DNA of 64,000 nt from Acidimicrobiales bacterium (GCA_024638845.1 JAHEJN010000005.1:1-64000); one strand, 5' to 3'; positions 25,690 through 34,481 are shown, counted from the stretch's first letter. Notes: a model not told the origin generated them from the letters alone. Made by a program: numbers and translations.

Positions 25690-26685
25690 TCAGCCCCGCT
25701 TCTTCTCGAAGCGATTGCGCATGACGATCGCCGCAGAGTTCAACACCAACACCAACACCATCAACACCACGATGGCCGCGGCCGCGTGTGACGCGAAATC
25801 GAGCCCGGCGCCACCGTCGTCGGAGCCCCCGTTGGCCTTCTTGACCCAGTCGGTGATCACGATCGGCATGGCGGTGAATCGGTCGCGCAGCCCGCCGAGG
25901 TCGAGGATGCCGGGATCACCGCCGAGTCGGCCCGTGACGGCGCCCACCAGGATGAGCGGAGCAGCCTCGCCGATGGCCCGCGACAGTGACAGCAGCGTGC
26001 CGGTGAGGATGCCGGGGGCGGCGTAGGGCAACACGTGACTCCGGATGACCTCCCACTTCGTTGCGCCCACGCCGTACCCGCCTTCACGGAGGCTGTCGGG
26101 CACGGCGCGGATCGCCTCGGCGGACGTGATGATCACCACCGGGAGAACCAACACGGCAAGGGTGATCCCCGCCGACACGAGACTGCGGCCTCCGGTGAGG
26201 CCACCCGTAGAGCTCGTGCCGCCGAGAAGCTTGACGAAGATCGCCAGGCCCAGCAAGCCGTAGACCACCGACGGCACGCCGGCGAGGTTGCGGATATTGA
26301 GCTGGATGAAACGGGTGAGTCGCGTATCGGTGGCGTACTCCTCGAGATAGATCGCGGCCGCGATGCCGATCGGGAAGGCGAGGAATGTGACGAAGATGCC
26401 GATCCAGATGGAACCGCGGAGCCCCTGGTGCACGCCGAGCTTTGCATCGCTCGAACGCGATCGGAGGGTGCCGGAGAGGAAATCGCCCAGACGCTCGGTG
26501 AGCACGGTCGAGCCGTCGGTGATCACGTCGAGCAACAACACGACGATGATCAGGAGCGTGAGCAGGAGACCGAGGAGCAGCAGTGCCCGAAAAACCGTGC
26601 CCCTGACGTCGATCCCCCCGGCCGCCAGCCGGCGACGGACCTCGGTCTCGACGCCCCCGGCGTCGCCCAGCGTGGTGAAGGCCAT
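25690..26685 (-). CDS. pstA: Phosphate ABC transporter permease PstA
   Basis: A 331-residue inner-membrane permease with about six helices. The first is [20 protein letters not shown], and the transmembrane core reads [23 protein letters not shown]. The ATPase-contact (EAA) segment is [20 protein letters not shown] followed by [21 protein letters not shown]. Its ATG overlaps the pstC stop by one base (TGATG), so the two permeases are translationally coupled. Confidence 0.94.
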   Translation of the reverse strand: MAFTTLGDAGGVETEVRRRLAAGGIDVRGTVFRALLLLGLLLTLLIIVVLLLDVITDGSTVLTERLGDFLSGTLRSRSSDAKLGVHQGLRGSIWIGIFVTFLAFPIGIAAAIYLEEYATDTRLTRFIQLNIRNLAGVPSVVYGLLGLAIFVKLLGGTSSTGGLTGGRSLVSAGITLAVLVLPVVIITSAEAIRAVPDSLREGGYGVGATKWEVIRSHVLPYAAPGILTGTLLSLSRAIGEAAPLILVGAVTGRLGGDPGILDLGGLRDRFTAMPIVITDWVKKANGGSDDGGAGLDFASHAAAAIVVLMVLVLVLNSAAIVMRNRFEKKRG

Positions 26686-27623
26686 CAGTAGACCTCCCGA
26701 ACCCGGCGCACGAATCGGTCGGCGATGATGTTGAGCCCGAAGGTGATGACGAACAACACGAGACCGACGAAGTACAGACTGGGGAACGTGAGCCCTTCAC
26801 CGACCACAGCATCGGTACCCGATGCGAGCGAGGCCATCGCGGCCGTCATGGTGAGGCCACCGTCGATGGGATTGTCGGTGTAGAGGGCGGTATCGCCCGC
26901 GCCGCCGGCGATGAACACCACCATCGTCTCTCCGAGTGCTCTCGACACCGCAACGATCAGCGCGGCGGCCAGGCCGGAGACGGCCGCGGGCAACACCACC
27001 TGGATGCTCGTCGTGACCTTGCGGGCACCGAGGCCGGCCGAGGCCTCGCGCAGAGCATGGGGCACGGCCTGCATGGCGTCCTCGGAGATCGAGGCGACGA
27101 GGGGGATGGTGAGAATGCCGACACCGATCCCTGCGGCCATCAGGTTGCCTCGGTTCGCGCTCTGGAACGCGTTCTGCACCAGGTTGGGTGAGATCCACAG
27201 CAGAGCAAAGAAGCCGAGCACCACCGACGGGATGCCCGCGAGCACTTCGAGCATGGGCTTGAGGACCCTACGGACCCGGGGATTGGCGTACTCCGACAAG
27301 AATATCGCTGCTCCGAGACCGAGCGGTGTGGCCACGAGCATGGCGATACCGGTGACGATGAGCGACGCCACGACGAGTGTCTTGATGTCGTAGATCCCGT
27401 TGCGGGGGAACCAACCGGTCGACCACACCGCCGACCAGTCGACGTTGACCATGAACTCCCATGCCTCGAACAGCAAGGAGACGACGATGGCGCCGCTGAC
27501 CACGACGGAGATCATGGCGGCAGCCAGGAGAACCACTCGCACGGTGCGTTCGCGCCGTGCCCGCTTGGGTGTGGCCTGGAGATCGCTGAGATCAAGTGGT
27601 GGAGGGCTGACCGCATCGCTCAT
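26685..27623 (-). CDS. pstC: Phosphate ABC transporter permease PstC
   Basis: A 312-residue permease partner of PstA with six helices. The first is VRVVLLAAAMISVVVSGAIV; the core has MLVATPLGLGAAIFLSEYAN, and the EAA-like loop is VPHALREASAGLGARKVTTS. The ATG at 27623 (MSDAVSPPPLDL) is chosen because the longer frame adds nothing conserved. It follows pstS across an 89-bp gap holding a hairpin that may lower expression of the permease genes relative to the binding protein. Confidence 0.93.
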   Translation of the reverse strand: MSDAVSPPPLDLSDLQATPKRARRERTVRVVLLAAAMISVVVSGAIVVSLLFEAWEFMVNVDWSAVWSTGWFPRNGIYDIKTLVVASLIVTGIAMLVATPLGLGAAIFLSEYANPRVRRVLKPMLEVLAGIPSVVLGFFALLWISPNLVQNAFQSANRGNLMAAGIGVGILTIPLVASISEDAMQAVPHALREASAGLGARKVTTSIQVVLPAAVSGLAAALIVAVSRALGETMVVFIAGGAGDTALYTDNPIDGGLTMTAAMASLASGTDAVVGEGLTFPSLYFVGLVLFVITFGLNIIADRFVRRVREVY

Positions 27624-27666
27624 GCCGGGCTCGAATCTAGTCGTGGTGACGGGTCGGAGCGCCACC

Positions 27667-27695
27667 GGGGGCCGGACGAAGATGGTCCGACCCCC
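27667..27695 (-). terminator. Hairpin between pstS and pstC
   Basis: Arms GGGGGCCGGAC and GTCCGACCCCC pair with one mismatch around a seven-base loop. It starts 18 bp after the pstS stop. Without a T-run it may be an attenuator or an RNA-stability hairpin rather than a full terminator. Confidence 0.55.
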
Positions 27696-27712
27696 ACGGC
27701 GTCCGTCGGGAT

Positions 27713-28750
27713 CTAACGGCCGCTCCAGGCGGCGAGGGTGGCGGCCTTGGCGTCTTCGGTCAGGGCGACGTAGCCGACATCAGCGACCGCGACGTCGAGG
27801 CCGTCGGTCATATAGAAGTCGACATAGGCACTCAGGGCAGGATTCTCTGCCGCCTCGGCCGCGTTCACGTAGATGTACAGCGACCGGCTGATCGAATACT
27901 CACCCGACGCGATCGTGTCGGCATTGGCCGGAGTGCAGCCATCGCCACCATCGACCTCGAGCACCTTCACGTCGGAAGCATTCAAACCGAACGCCGCACC
28001 TACGAAGCTCAACGAGCTGTTCGAACCCTGCGTGTTCCCGATGATCACGTTGTCATCGGCCGCCGAAACGTAGTCGGGCCGGTAGAGGTTCTCCTGGCCG
28101 CGCTCCTCGGCGATGTCTTCGAGCACCAGCTCGCCGAAGCTGTCATAGGTACCCGACTCGGTACCCGGCGCCGTGATGTCCAACGGCGCATCGGGCATGG
28201 CCAAGGACCCGCCGACCTCATCGGCCAGCCCCTGGGCGTCGGACCACGCGCCGAAGCCCTCGGCCTCGGCACTGAACAACGAGTACAGGTCACCGAAGTT
28301 GACACAGTTCACCGACTCGTTGGCCGGATTGGTCAGCACCGTGATGCCATCGATACCGACCTCGAGCTCGATGTACTCGATACCGGCCTCGGCACACAGT
28401 GCCGCCTCCTCGTCCTTGATCTGGCGAGACGCACCGGAGATGTCGGTCTCACCACCACAGAACAACTGAAAACCATCACCGGTGCCCGGACCATCGACAT
28501 TCACCACGACACCCGGGGCCACCTCCTCGAACAGCTCCGCCGTCCGAACCGACACCGGCTCCACCGTCGACGAACCGGAGATGTTCACCTCACCCTCGAC
28601 GTCGGCCATGGCGCCGTCGTCCATCGCCGGCTCATCGGCGGGCGCATCAGTGGTTGCGGCGTCTTCTCCGCTATCACTTCCACAGGCTGCAGCCACGAGG
28701 CCGAACGTCAGAAGAATGGCCAGCAGAAGCCAACGCTTGGAGGTCTTCAC
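27713..28750 (-). CDS. pstS: Phosphate-binding lipoprotein PstS
   Basis: A 345-residue substrate-binding protein. A lipoprotein signal (MKTSKRWLLLAILLTFGLVA, then AAC with Cys23 as the lipidated residue) is followed by an acidic linker (TTDAPADEPAMDDGAM). The mature domain begins EVNISGSSTVEPV, with the phosphate-contacting ISGSST and TGDGFQLFCGGETDISGASR motifs; SGTYDSFGEL and NTQGSNSSLSFVG follow. It starts at GTG with GAGGAG 10 nt upstream. The triple PHO box sits about 76 nt before the start, so expression should rise on phosphate limitation. First gene of pstSCAB-phoU-senX3-regX3. Confidence 0.95.
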   Translation of the reverse strand: MKTSKRWLLLAILLTFGLVAAACGSDSGEDAATTDAPADEPAMDDGAMADVEGEVNISGSSTVEPVSVRTAELFEEVAPGVVVNVDGPGTGDGFQLFCGGETDISGASRQIKDEEAALCAEAGIEYIELEVGIDGITVLTNPANESVNCVNFGDLYSLFSAEAEGFGAWSDAQGLADEVGGSLAMPDAPLDITAPGTESGTYDSFGELVLEDIAEERGQENLYRPDYVSAADDNVIIGNTQGSNSSLSFVGAAFGLNASDVKVLEVDGGDGCTPANADTIASGEYSISRSLYIYVNAAEAAENPALSAYVDFYMTDGLDVAVADVGYVALTEDAKAATLAAWSGR

Positions 28751-28825
28751 GGATCTTTGCTCCTCGGGGGAAACGAGACAGTCAGCTCGACTCGTCGGAC
28801 GCTAAGGAGACCGGATGTCTACAGA

Positions 28826-28853
28826 GTGGACCGAATGTGAACGACGGGTGAAC
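28826..28853 (-). promoter_or_regulatory. PHO box with three 11-bp-spaced repeats before pstS
   Basis: Read on the minus strand, GTTCAC (28848-28853), GTTCAC (28837-28842) and GTCCAC (28826-28831) are spaced exactly 11 bp apart, in the direction of pstS. This matches the direct-repeat PHO box bound by PhoP/RegX3 in actinobacteria. Confidence 0.85.
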
Positions 28854-28872
28854 CCTTGTCGGCCAGTACAGG

Positions 28873-31026
28873 TCAGCCGAAGAGCCGACGAAACGACCAC
28901 CGTCGCCGGGGGGCCTCGGGCGCCGTGACCGGCAGGGGCTCGGCCGCACTGCCTCGTTCGATCTCGAGGTTGCGTAGGGTCACGTGGGTGGAGATCCCGT
29001 CGACGTCTCCGATGCGCGTCCAGAAGCCGTTCTCGTCGAGGGTCCACGCCAGCGCGGTGTCGGCCAGGCACGTCGACAGAACCGTCGCGAGCCGGCTCTG
29101 GAGGGTGGGATCGTTCACGGGGGAGACGGCCTCGACGCGTCGGTTGAGGTTGCGGGGCATCAGATCGGCCGAACCGATGTAGTACTGCGGATGGTCCGGG
29201 CCGCCACCGTTGGCGAAGTAGTAGCACCGCGAGTGCTCGAGGTACCGGCCGACGATCGAGCGCACCCGGATGTTCGCGCTGAGCCCCGGCACACCGGGCC
29301 GGAGGCAGCAGATGCCACGGACGATGAGATCGATCGAGACTCCCGCCTGCGAGGCGCGGTAGAGCGCATCGATCATCTCGGCGTCGACCAGGCTGTTCAT
29401 CTTCATGACGATTCGCCCACCGGAGCCGTGCGTGATCTCCTGGTTGATGCGCTGGACCAGCGGCTGACGAAGATGATGCGGGGCGACCAGCATCGCTTCG
29501 TACTCGATGTCGGAGCCGTACCCGGTGAGCACGTTGAACAGCTGGCCGATGTCGGCACCGATCGTGTCGTCGGTGGTGAAGAGCCCGAAGTCCTCGTAGA
29601 GGCGGGCCGTCTTGGAGTTGTAGTTGCCGGTGCCGACGTGGCAGTAGCGGCGGATGCCGCCACTCTCGCGTCGAACCACCAGGGCCACCTTGGTGTGCAC
29701 TTTGAGACCGGCCAGGCCGTAGGCGACGTGCACGCCCGATCCTTCGAGTCGTTTCGCCCACTCGATGTTCTGTGCCTCGTCGAATCGCGCCTTGAGCTCG
29801 ACCACCACGGCCACCTGTTTGCCGGCCTCGGCTGCCCTGACGAGCGACTCGACGATGGGCGTGTCGCCCGAGGTTCGGTAGAGGGTGAGCTTGATGGCCA
29901 TCACCCGTCGGTCGGTAGATGCCTGATGGATGAATTCCGAGACCGAACCCGAGAACGACGTGTACGGGTGATGCACCAAGACATCGGACTCCCGCATCAC
30001 TTCGAAGAAGTTGCGATAGCCGTCGGGGCCGTGGAACTCGGGCGGTTGCACCGACTTCCAGCTGGGTTCCTTGAGATCGGGTCGGTCGAGGCCGTGGAGC
30101 TGCCACAGATCGGCCAACGCCAGCGGCAGCGGACTGAAGTACACGTCGCGATCGCCGATATCGAGCTCCTCGATGAGGACCTGACGGGCGGCGGGGCTGA
30201 TGCTGCGCTCGATCTCGAGCCGGACCACGCTGCGGAAACGGCGTCGGCGCAGCTCGATCTCGACCGCTTCGAGCAGATCCTCGGCCTCGCCCTCGTCGAT
30301 GGCGAGGTCGCCGTTGCGGGTGACCCGGAAGATCACGTGATCGACGATCTCGGTGCCGGGGAACAATTGGTCGAGGTGGGCCGCGATCACCTGTTCGAGT
30401 CGGACGAAGCGCTGGCCGGTGGGCAGCGCCACGAACCGCGGGAGGATGGGCGGAACCTTGATGCGAGCGAACAGCGGCTTGCCCTCGCTCTGGAGGATCA
30501 CACCGAGGCTCAACGAGAGGTTCGAGATGAACGGGAACGGCCGGCCGAGGTCGACGGCCAGCGGCGTGAGCACCGGATAGACCTGCTCTTCGAAGTACCC
30601 GCCGATCCACTGGTGCTCGGTGACGGTCAGGTCGTTGAAGTCGACCAGGTCGATGCCGGCGTCGGACAGGGCAGCCAGAAGCGACTCCCAGGTGTCGGCA
30701 ACCACCGCCAGTTGGTCGTCGACAGCCACGTGAATGGCGTCGAGCTGCTCGAGGGGGGTGCGGCCGTCGGGTGTCAGCGCAGTGACCTCACCGGCCACCT
30801 GGTCGTTGAGGCCGGCCACCCGGACCTGGAAGAACTCGTCGAAGTTCGAGCCGTGGATGGCGAGGAACTTGAGCCGCTCGAGCAGCGGCATGTGCGGGTC
30901 TTCGGCCTGGGCGAGGACCCGGCGGTTGAAGTCGAGCCAGGACATCTCGCGGTTGATGAACCGCTCGGGTTGGCCCGCCAACGCCGTGAGCTCGGTTCCG
31001 GCCGAGGCCGGTTCAGCGACCGCCAT
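28873..31026 (-). CDS. ppk1: Polyphosphate kinase 1
   Basis: A 717-residue polyphosphate kinase, which reversibly moves the gamma phosphate of ATP to polyphosphate. The N-terminal domain has FINREMSWLDFNRRVLAQA and FLAIHGSNFDEFFQVRVAGL; the middle has VLVHHPYTSFSGSVSEFI. The autophosphorylated His is in IRRYCHVGTGNYNSKTARLY, and the C-terminal domain includes IVRGICCLRPGVPGLSANI and YYIGSADLMPRNLNRRVEAV. The ATG at 31026 is chosen; the frame extends further but overlaps the small upstream gene, with which it shares 14 bp. It lies immediately before the pst block on the same strand, linking phosphate storage and uptake. Confidence 0.95.
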   Translation of the reverse strand: MAVAEPASAGTELTALAGQPERFINREMSWLDFNRRVLAQAEDPHMPLLERLKFLAIHGSNFDEFFQVRVAGLNDQVAGEVTALTPDGRTPLEQLDAIHVAVDDQLAVVADTWESLLAALSDAGIDLVDFNDLTVTEHQWIGGYFEEQVYPVLTPLAVDLGRPFPFISNLSLSLGVILQSEGKPLFARIKVPPILPRFVALPTGQRFVRLEQVIAAHLDQLFPGTEIVDHVIFRVTRNGDLAIDEGEAEDLLEAVEIELRRRRFRSVVRLEIERSISPAARQVLIEELDIGDRDVYFSPLPLALADLWQLHGLDRPDLKEPSWKSVQPPEFHGPDGYRNFFEVMRESDVLVHHPYTSFSGSVSEFIHQASTDRRVMAIKLTLYRTSGDTPIVESLVRAAEAGKQVAVVVELKARFDEAQNIEWAKRLEGSGVHVAYGLAGLKVHTKVALVVRRESGGIRRYCHVGTGNYNSKTARLYEDFGLFTTDDTIGADIGQLFNVLTGYGSDIEYEAMLVAPHHLRQPLVQRINQEITHGSGGRIVMKMNSLVDAEMIDALYRASQAGVSIDLIVRGICCLRPGVPGLSANIRVRSIVGRYLEHSRCYYFANGGGPDHPQYYIGSADLMPRNLNRRVEAVSPVNDPTLQSRLATVLSTCLADTALAWTLDENGFWTRIGDVDGISTHVTLRNLEIERGSAAEPLPVTAPEAPRRRWSFRRLFG

Positions 31027-31300
31027 CCTCCTCTTCCTCTGCATAACCGAGGTCCCATTCGATGAGCAGATTCGCTCGCTCTGCGTCGCGATTGACGCGC
31101 TCGCGATTACGGCGGAACTGCGGATCGTGGGGCGGCAGCAGCATGAGGCGGGCGTGGGCCCGGGCACGGAATCCGTCGATCATCGCCGGATCGCCGAAAT
31201 CGGACCGGAACTCCCAGTGCGGAGCGACAGGACCGAGGTAGACGACCTTGACGTTGCCGACCGGTGGCACGGTCTCGGCATCGGCTGCAATGTCGGTCAT
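31013..31300 (-). CDS. Small protein of unknown function co-transcribed with ppk1 (95 aa)
   Basis: A 95-residue soluble protein with a beta-strand-like start (VKVVYLGPVAPHWEFRSDFG), an Arg/His-rich middle (DGFRARAHARLMLLPPHDPQ) and an acidic end (LLIEWDLGYAEEEEDGG). An AGGAGA ribosome site precedes the ATG and a TAGGAT -10-like element lies further up. Its stop overlaps the start of ppk1 by 14 bp, so the two are translationally coupled. It may modulate Ppk1, but that is only positional inference. Confidence 0.7.
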   Translation of the reverse strand: MTDIAADAETVPPVGNVKVVYLGPVAPHWEFRSDFGDPAMIDGFRARAHARLMLLPPHDPQFRRNRERVNRDAERANLLIEWDLGYAEEEEDGGR

Positions 31301-31385
31301 GAGGTCTCCTGAACGGTGGAACGATGAATCCTAGTGTGCGAACGGCTCGCTGCACGCAGACCGCTGACGGGGCGACGGACCTGCG

Positions 31386-32606
31386 TCAGTTGCCGCGGGC
31401 GCCGAGCGTGGCGTCGACGCTCTGGCGCTGACCGTTGCGTTCGATGTCGATCGTGAGCGTGTCGCCGGGGGACGCACCGCGCACGATTCGGCCGACGTCC
31501 TCGCTGGCATCGACGGCCTCGGTGCCGATTCCCACGATCACGTCACCCGCCTGGATTCCCGCGTCGGACGCGGCGGCGCCGGGCACCACGTCGACCACGA
31601 AGGCGCCTGTGGCGGTGTCGACACCCGACTCGGCCAGCAGGTCGGGCGAGAGATCGGCGAGCGTCTGGGTGGTCACGCCGAGAAACGCGGTGTCGGGCGT
31701 GATGTCGCCCTGGCCCGCGGCGAGCTGCTCGACGAGTGGTTTGACCACATCGATCGAGATGGCAAAACCGACGTTCTGGGCGTTGTCGATGATGGCGGTG
31801 TTGATACCCACCACCTCGCCCGCTGCGTTCACGAGCGGACCACCCGAGTTGCCGGGGTTGATGGCCGCATCGGTCTGGATGAGCTCGGACAACGAGATGA
31901 TCCCTGCTTCGATGGTCCGACCCTTGGCCGAGACGATGCCGCGCGTGACGCTCGGCGTGGCACCGAGGTTGAGCGCATTGCCGATGGCCACCACTTCGTC
32001 TCCGACGCGGAGCGACTCGACCGTACCCAGAACCGCCGGGGTGGTTCCGGCCACATCGAGGGTCTGGATGAGGGCGATGTCGTCGTCGGGAAAGCTCCCG
32101 ACCATCTCGGCCAGGGCCGAGGTCCCGTCGAAGAAGAACACCTCGATCTGGTCGGCACCCGAGATCACATGGGCATTGGTGAGGATGAGGCCGTCGTCGG
32201 AGATGACCACACCCGAGCCGGAACCCTCGAACACGCCCCGAATCGTTTCCTGACCGGTGCGAAGGGTCACGACCGACGGCTGTACGCGCCCCAGCACGCC
32301 CTGGATGTCGATGGCCTCGCCGTCGAAGGTCAGATTCGAACCCTCGTCGAAGTCCGGGGGAGTGGCAACTTGTTGGGTGACCGTCGAATCATCGAAGATC
32401 CAAACCAGCCCGAGCGCGCCGAGCAGCGCACTGATCAGGGTGATCATCGCGGCGAGCCACAGCGTGCGGTGCGAGACCGACGGGACCTCGACCACCACGC
32501 GCTCGACCTCGGCTTCCACGACCGGCTGGCGAGCGAGATCGTAGGACGCTGCGTCGAGCAACGGAGGAAGACGGGGTTCGGACTCGATGCACCCATGGTT
32601 GCTCAC
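31386..32606 (-). CDS. htrA: HtrA/DegP-type serine protease (S1C) with PDZ domain
   Basis: A 406-residue protease. A cytoplasmic segment of about 47 residues and a membrane helix (about 48-71, LWLAAMITLISALLGALGLV) precede an extracytoplasmic trypsin domain with the full triad: His146 (ILTNAHVIS), Asp176 (PDDDIALIQ) and Ser254 (NPGNSGGPLV). A PDZ domain occupies about 300-395 (TAFLGVTTQTL). It degrades or refolds damaged envelope proteins. The GTG start at 32606 is taken from the open frame; no clear ribosome site is seen. Together with the sigma/anti-sigma genes and tatA nearby, this reproduces the mycobacterial sigE-rseA-htrA-tatB group. Confidence 0.9.
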   Translation of the reverse strand: MSNHGCIESEPRLPPLLDAASYDLARQPVVEAEVERVVVEVPSVSHRTLWLAAMITLISALLGALGLVWIFDDSTVTQQVATPPDFDEGSNLTFDGEAIDIQGVLGRVQPSVVTLRTGQETIRGVFEGSGSGVVISDDGLILTNAHVISGADQIEVFFFDGTSALAEMVGSFPDDDIALIQTLDVAGTTPAVLGTVESLRVGDEVVAIGNALNLGATPSVTRGIVSAKGRTIEAGIISLSELIQTDAAINPGNSGGPLVNAAGEVVGINTAIIDNAQNVGFAISIDVVKPLVEQLAAGQGDITPDTAFLGVTTQTLADLSPDLLAESGVDTATGAFVVDVVPGAAASDAGIQAGDVIVGIGTEAVDASEDVGRIVRGASPGDTLTIDIERNGQRQSVDATLGARGN

Positions 32607-32689
32607 CCAGAGGCCGCATCCAACGCGGATGGTCCGTTTTGTTCGTTTTCTTGGCGCGACTCGCTTTACTACGGTTTTCTGTTGGATCC

Positions 32690-32716
32690 GGGAACCTACA
32701 CAGGCGCGCCGGCGTC
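32690..32716 (+). promoter_or_regulatory. ECF-sigma-type promoter before whiB
   Basis: GGGAAC (32690-32695), a 17-bp spacer, then CGTC (32713-32716). The same layout occurs before the sigma gene at 34264-34292, pointing to one regulon. The surrounding 143-bp gap between htrA and whiB is unusually T-rich for this genome. Confidence 0.6.
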
Positions 32717-32749
32717 ATATCAGCACCGAGCGGGCTGAGGAGGACCTTG

Positions 32750-32989
32750 ATGGACACGACATGGATGGCAGACGGGAACTGCGCACACCATCCACCGGAG
32801 ACCTTCTTCCCCTCTGATGGAGTCGGTGTGATCGAAGCCCAGAAGATCTGCGCGACCTGCCCCGTCCAGGCCCTCTGCCTCGAGTACGCCCTCCGGAATC
32901 GTGTCGAGCACGGTGTCTGGGGCGGACACTCGGAGCGCTCTCGTCGCCGACTCGTACGCGAACGGAACAAGGCGAAGACGGCAGTCTGA
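32750..32989 (+). CDS. WhiB-family iron-sulfur transcription factor
   Basis: A 79-residue WhiB protein. Four cysteines bind a [4Fe-4S] cluster: DGNCAHHPP, then ICATCPVQALCLEYAL. The turn motif GVWGGHSERSRRRL and the basic C-terminus (RERNKAKTAV) contact sigma factor and DNA. The ATG at 32750 is preferred because GAGGAGG lies 6-8 nt upstream; the longer frame extends into the T-rich promoter region. The short form resembles WhiB1- and WhiB2-type proteins. It is divergent from htrA and convergent with the anti-sigma gene. Confidence 0.92.
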   Translation: MDTTWMADGNCAHHPPETFFPSDGVGVIEAQKICATCPVQALCLEYALRNRVEHGVWGGHSERSRRRLVRERNKAKTAV

Positions 32990-33014
32990 GGCGCGCCTCC
33001 GAGATGTCGGCGGC

Positions 33015-33728
33015 CTAGATGTCGGCGGCCTTCATCATCATGTCGTCCATGCCGGGATCGGCCACGACGGTGACCACGTGGTCGCGGCGCTCGACGACCA
33101 CCACGGCGAACCCATCGGCCTCGTAGTGCCACATCTTGTCCTCGTCGACCTGGTCGACAGTGCCCCCCCGCTCTTCGATCGAGTCCCAGTCGACCCGGCC
33201 GGGTTCGCGATACACCGACAGCTCGTGGGTGCCGTCGGAGTAGACCGCCTGCACCACGTCGTCGCGCCGGTATGCGCCCATCATGGCCAGGCCGGTGTCC
33301 TCGTCGACCATGGGCGGCATGTCGTCGGTGTCGATGGCGAGGAAGCCATCGGATTCACCCAGGTCGATGGCGCTGGCGTGGCGGTCGACGTAGTCGTCGA
33401 CGGCCGGAACCAATCGCGCCACCCCGGTTCCCGAGAACACCCCGAGTACCAACAACCACACCGCGGCGACCCCGAGCACGGCAACGGCGGGAACGGCCAG
33501 CCCGAGGCCACGTCGACGACGACGGGCGTCGAGGGACACGACGACGGGATCGAAGATGCCCGGAGTGGGCTCGACGTCGCCCATGCTGCGGAGCAGCTGG
33601 CGGGTGCGGCCGAGGGTGGCCAGATCGGCGGCCAGCTCGGGTGAGGTGACCAGGTCGGCCTCGAGGGCCGTGATCTCGCTCGGGGCGAGCTCACCGTCGA
33701 GGTAGGCCGAGAGCCGTTCGTCGGTCAT
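33015..33728 (-). CDS. Anti-sigma factor (RseA-like)
   Basis: A 237-residue single-pass protein. The N-terminal anti-sigma domain (MTDERLSAYLDGELAPSEIT to about 50) lacks the HxxxCxxC zinc motif. A membrane helix lies at about 75-98 (LAVPAVAVLGVAAVWLLVLG), and an extracytoplasmic domain of about 135 residues follows. Its ATG overlaps the sigma gene stop by 4 bp, the usual arrangement for a cognate pair. Envelope stress would release the sigma by cleaving or inactivating this protein; which protease does so is not shown by the sequence. Confidence 0.82.
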   Translation of the reverse strand: MTDERLSAYLDGELAPSEITALEADLVTSPELAADLATLGRTRQLLRSMGDVEPTPGIFDPVVVSLDARRRRRGLGLAVPAVAVLGVAAVWLLVLGVFSGTGVARLVPAVDDYVDRHASAIDLGESDGFLAIDTDDMPPMVDEDTGLAMMGAYRRDDVVQAVYSDGTHELSVYREPGRVDWDSIEERGGTVDQVDEDKMWHYEADGFAVVVVERRDHVVTVVADPGMDDMMMKAADI

Positions 33729-34249
33729 GGCGTCACGTCTCCGGATGCCACCAGGCGATCCCGCAACTGCGTGCGCCCGCGATGAATGCGGCTGCGCACG
33801 GTGCCGACGGGTACGTCGGTTGCGTCGCTGATCTCGTCGTAGCTCATTCCGACCACATCACACAGAACGACGGCGACCCGGAAATCGTGCCCGAGAGTGG
33901 CCAGCGCCGCTTGGAGGTAGTCCGGTAGCCCGCTGGAGGCCGATGCGACATCGGCGCCGGCTGTTCCCGCGATGACCCGATCGGGATCGTCGGGCAGCGG
34001 ATCGGCGGGCCGACGCTTGCGGCGGCGGGTCTCGTCGTAGAAGGCATTGGTGGCGATGCGGGCGAGCCAGCCCGTCATCGAGCGCGGCTCGTAGGTCTTC
34101 AGTCCTCGTCGCACTCGCACCATCACCTCCTGCACCAGGTCGTCGGCATCCGAACGATTACCGGTGAGTCGGTACGCCACGGTGTAGATGAAGCGCCCGT
34201 AGTCGCGCGCCACGTCTTCCCAGGTCGGTACGTCGTCGGCGTCGGTCAT
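33725..34249 (-). CDS. ECF sigma factor (SigE-like)
   Basis: A 174-residue ECF sigma. Region 2 reads FIYTVAYRLTGNRSDADDLV, with the -10-recognition segment SMTGWLARIATNAFYDETRR; region 4 reads VVLCDVVGMSYDEISDATDV and GTVRSRIHRGRTQLRDRLV, the -35-binding helix. The ATG at 34249 is chosen; the longer frame crosses its own promoter. The promoter at 34264-34292 has ECF layout, implying self-activation. Gene order with rseA-like, htrA and tatA genes points to a mycobacterial SigE-type envelope-stress factor. Confidence 0.88.
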   Translation of the reverse strand: MTDADDVPTWEDVARDYGRFIYTVAYRLTGNRSDADDLVQEVMVRVRRGLKTYEPRSMTGWLARIATNAFYDETRRRKRRPADPLPDDPDRVIAGTAGADVASASSGLPDYLQAALATLGHDFRVAVVLCDVVGMSYDEISDATDVPVGTVRSRIHRGRTQLRDRLVASGDVTP

Positions 34250-34263
34250 CGATCTCCGACGAC

Positions 34264-34292
34264 ACAACGTCGGCCATGGGGCTGTGGTTCCC
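34264..34292 (-). promoter_or_regulatory. ECF-type promoter of the sigma gene (autoregulation)
   Basis: On the minus strand, GGGAAC (34287-34292), a 17-bp spacer, then CGTTGT (34264-34269), 15 nt before the sigma start. It matches the layout before whiB at 32690. Confidence 0.65.
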
Positions 34293-34313
34293 GCGGCATC
34301 GCCGAGCGGGAGG

Positions 34314-34481
34314 TCAGACCGACGATTCGTCCTCGTCGCTGACGCCCTCGTCGATGCCCTTCTTGAATTCCTTCTGGGCCTGCCCGAGCGAACGCGCCAG
34401 CTTGGGGAGCTTGGCCCCGCCGAAGACGACAAGCACGATGATCAAGATGATGAGGAGTTCACCACTTCCGAGACTACCCAT
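34314..34481 (-). CDS. tatA: Twin-arginine translocase subunit TatA/E
   Basis: A 55-residue TatA/E protein. A short N-terminal membrane helix (SGELLIILIIVLVVF) is followed by the diagnostic FGGAKLPKLARSLGQA hinge and amphipathic helix, then an acidic tail (DEGVSDEDESSV). TatA oligomers form the pore that moves folded proteins across the membrane. Its ATG has TAGTGT exactly 6 nt upstream (34488-34493), indicating a leaderless mRNA. It sits upstream of the sigma gene on the same strand, in the neighbourhood where mycobacteria carry tatB. No tatC is in the window. Confidence 0.92.
   Translation of the reverse strand: MGSLGSGELLIILIIVLVVFGGAKLPKLARSLGQAQKEFKKGIDEGVSDEDESSV

Noticed and set aside
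28802-30610. 602-residue minus-strand open frame across ppk1
   Set aside because: Arg/Pro-rich shadow in another frame of the well-conserved ppk1.
31310-31350. PHO box before the ppk1 operon
   Set aside because: GTTC occurs three times but spacing is irregular (21 and 8 bp).
32607-32660. ECF promoter for htrA (GAAC-N15-CGTT on the minus strand)
   Set aside because: The -35 lacks GGAAC and the spacer is two bases shorter than in the two good promoters.
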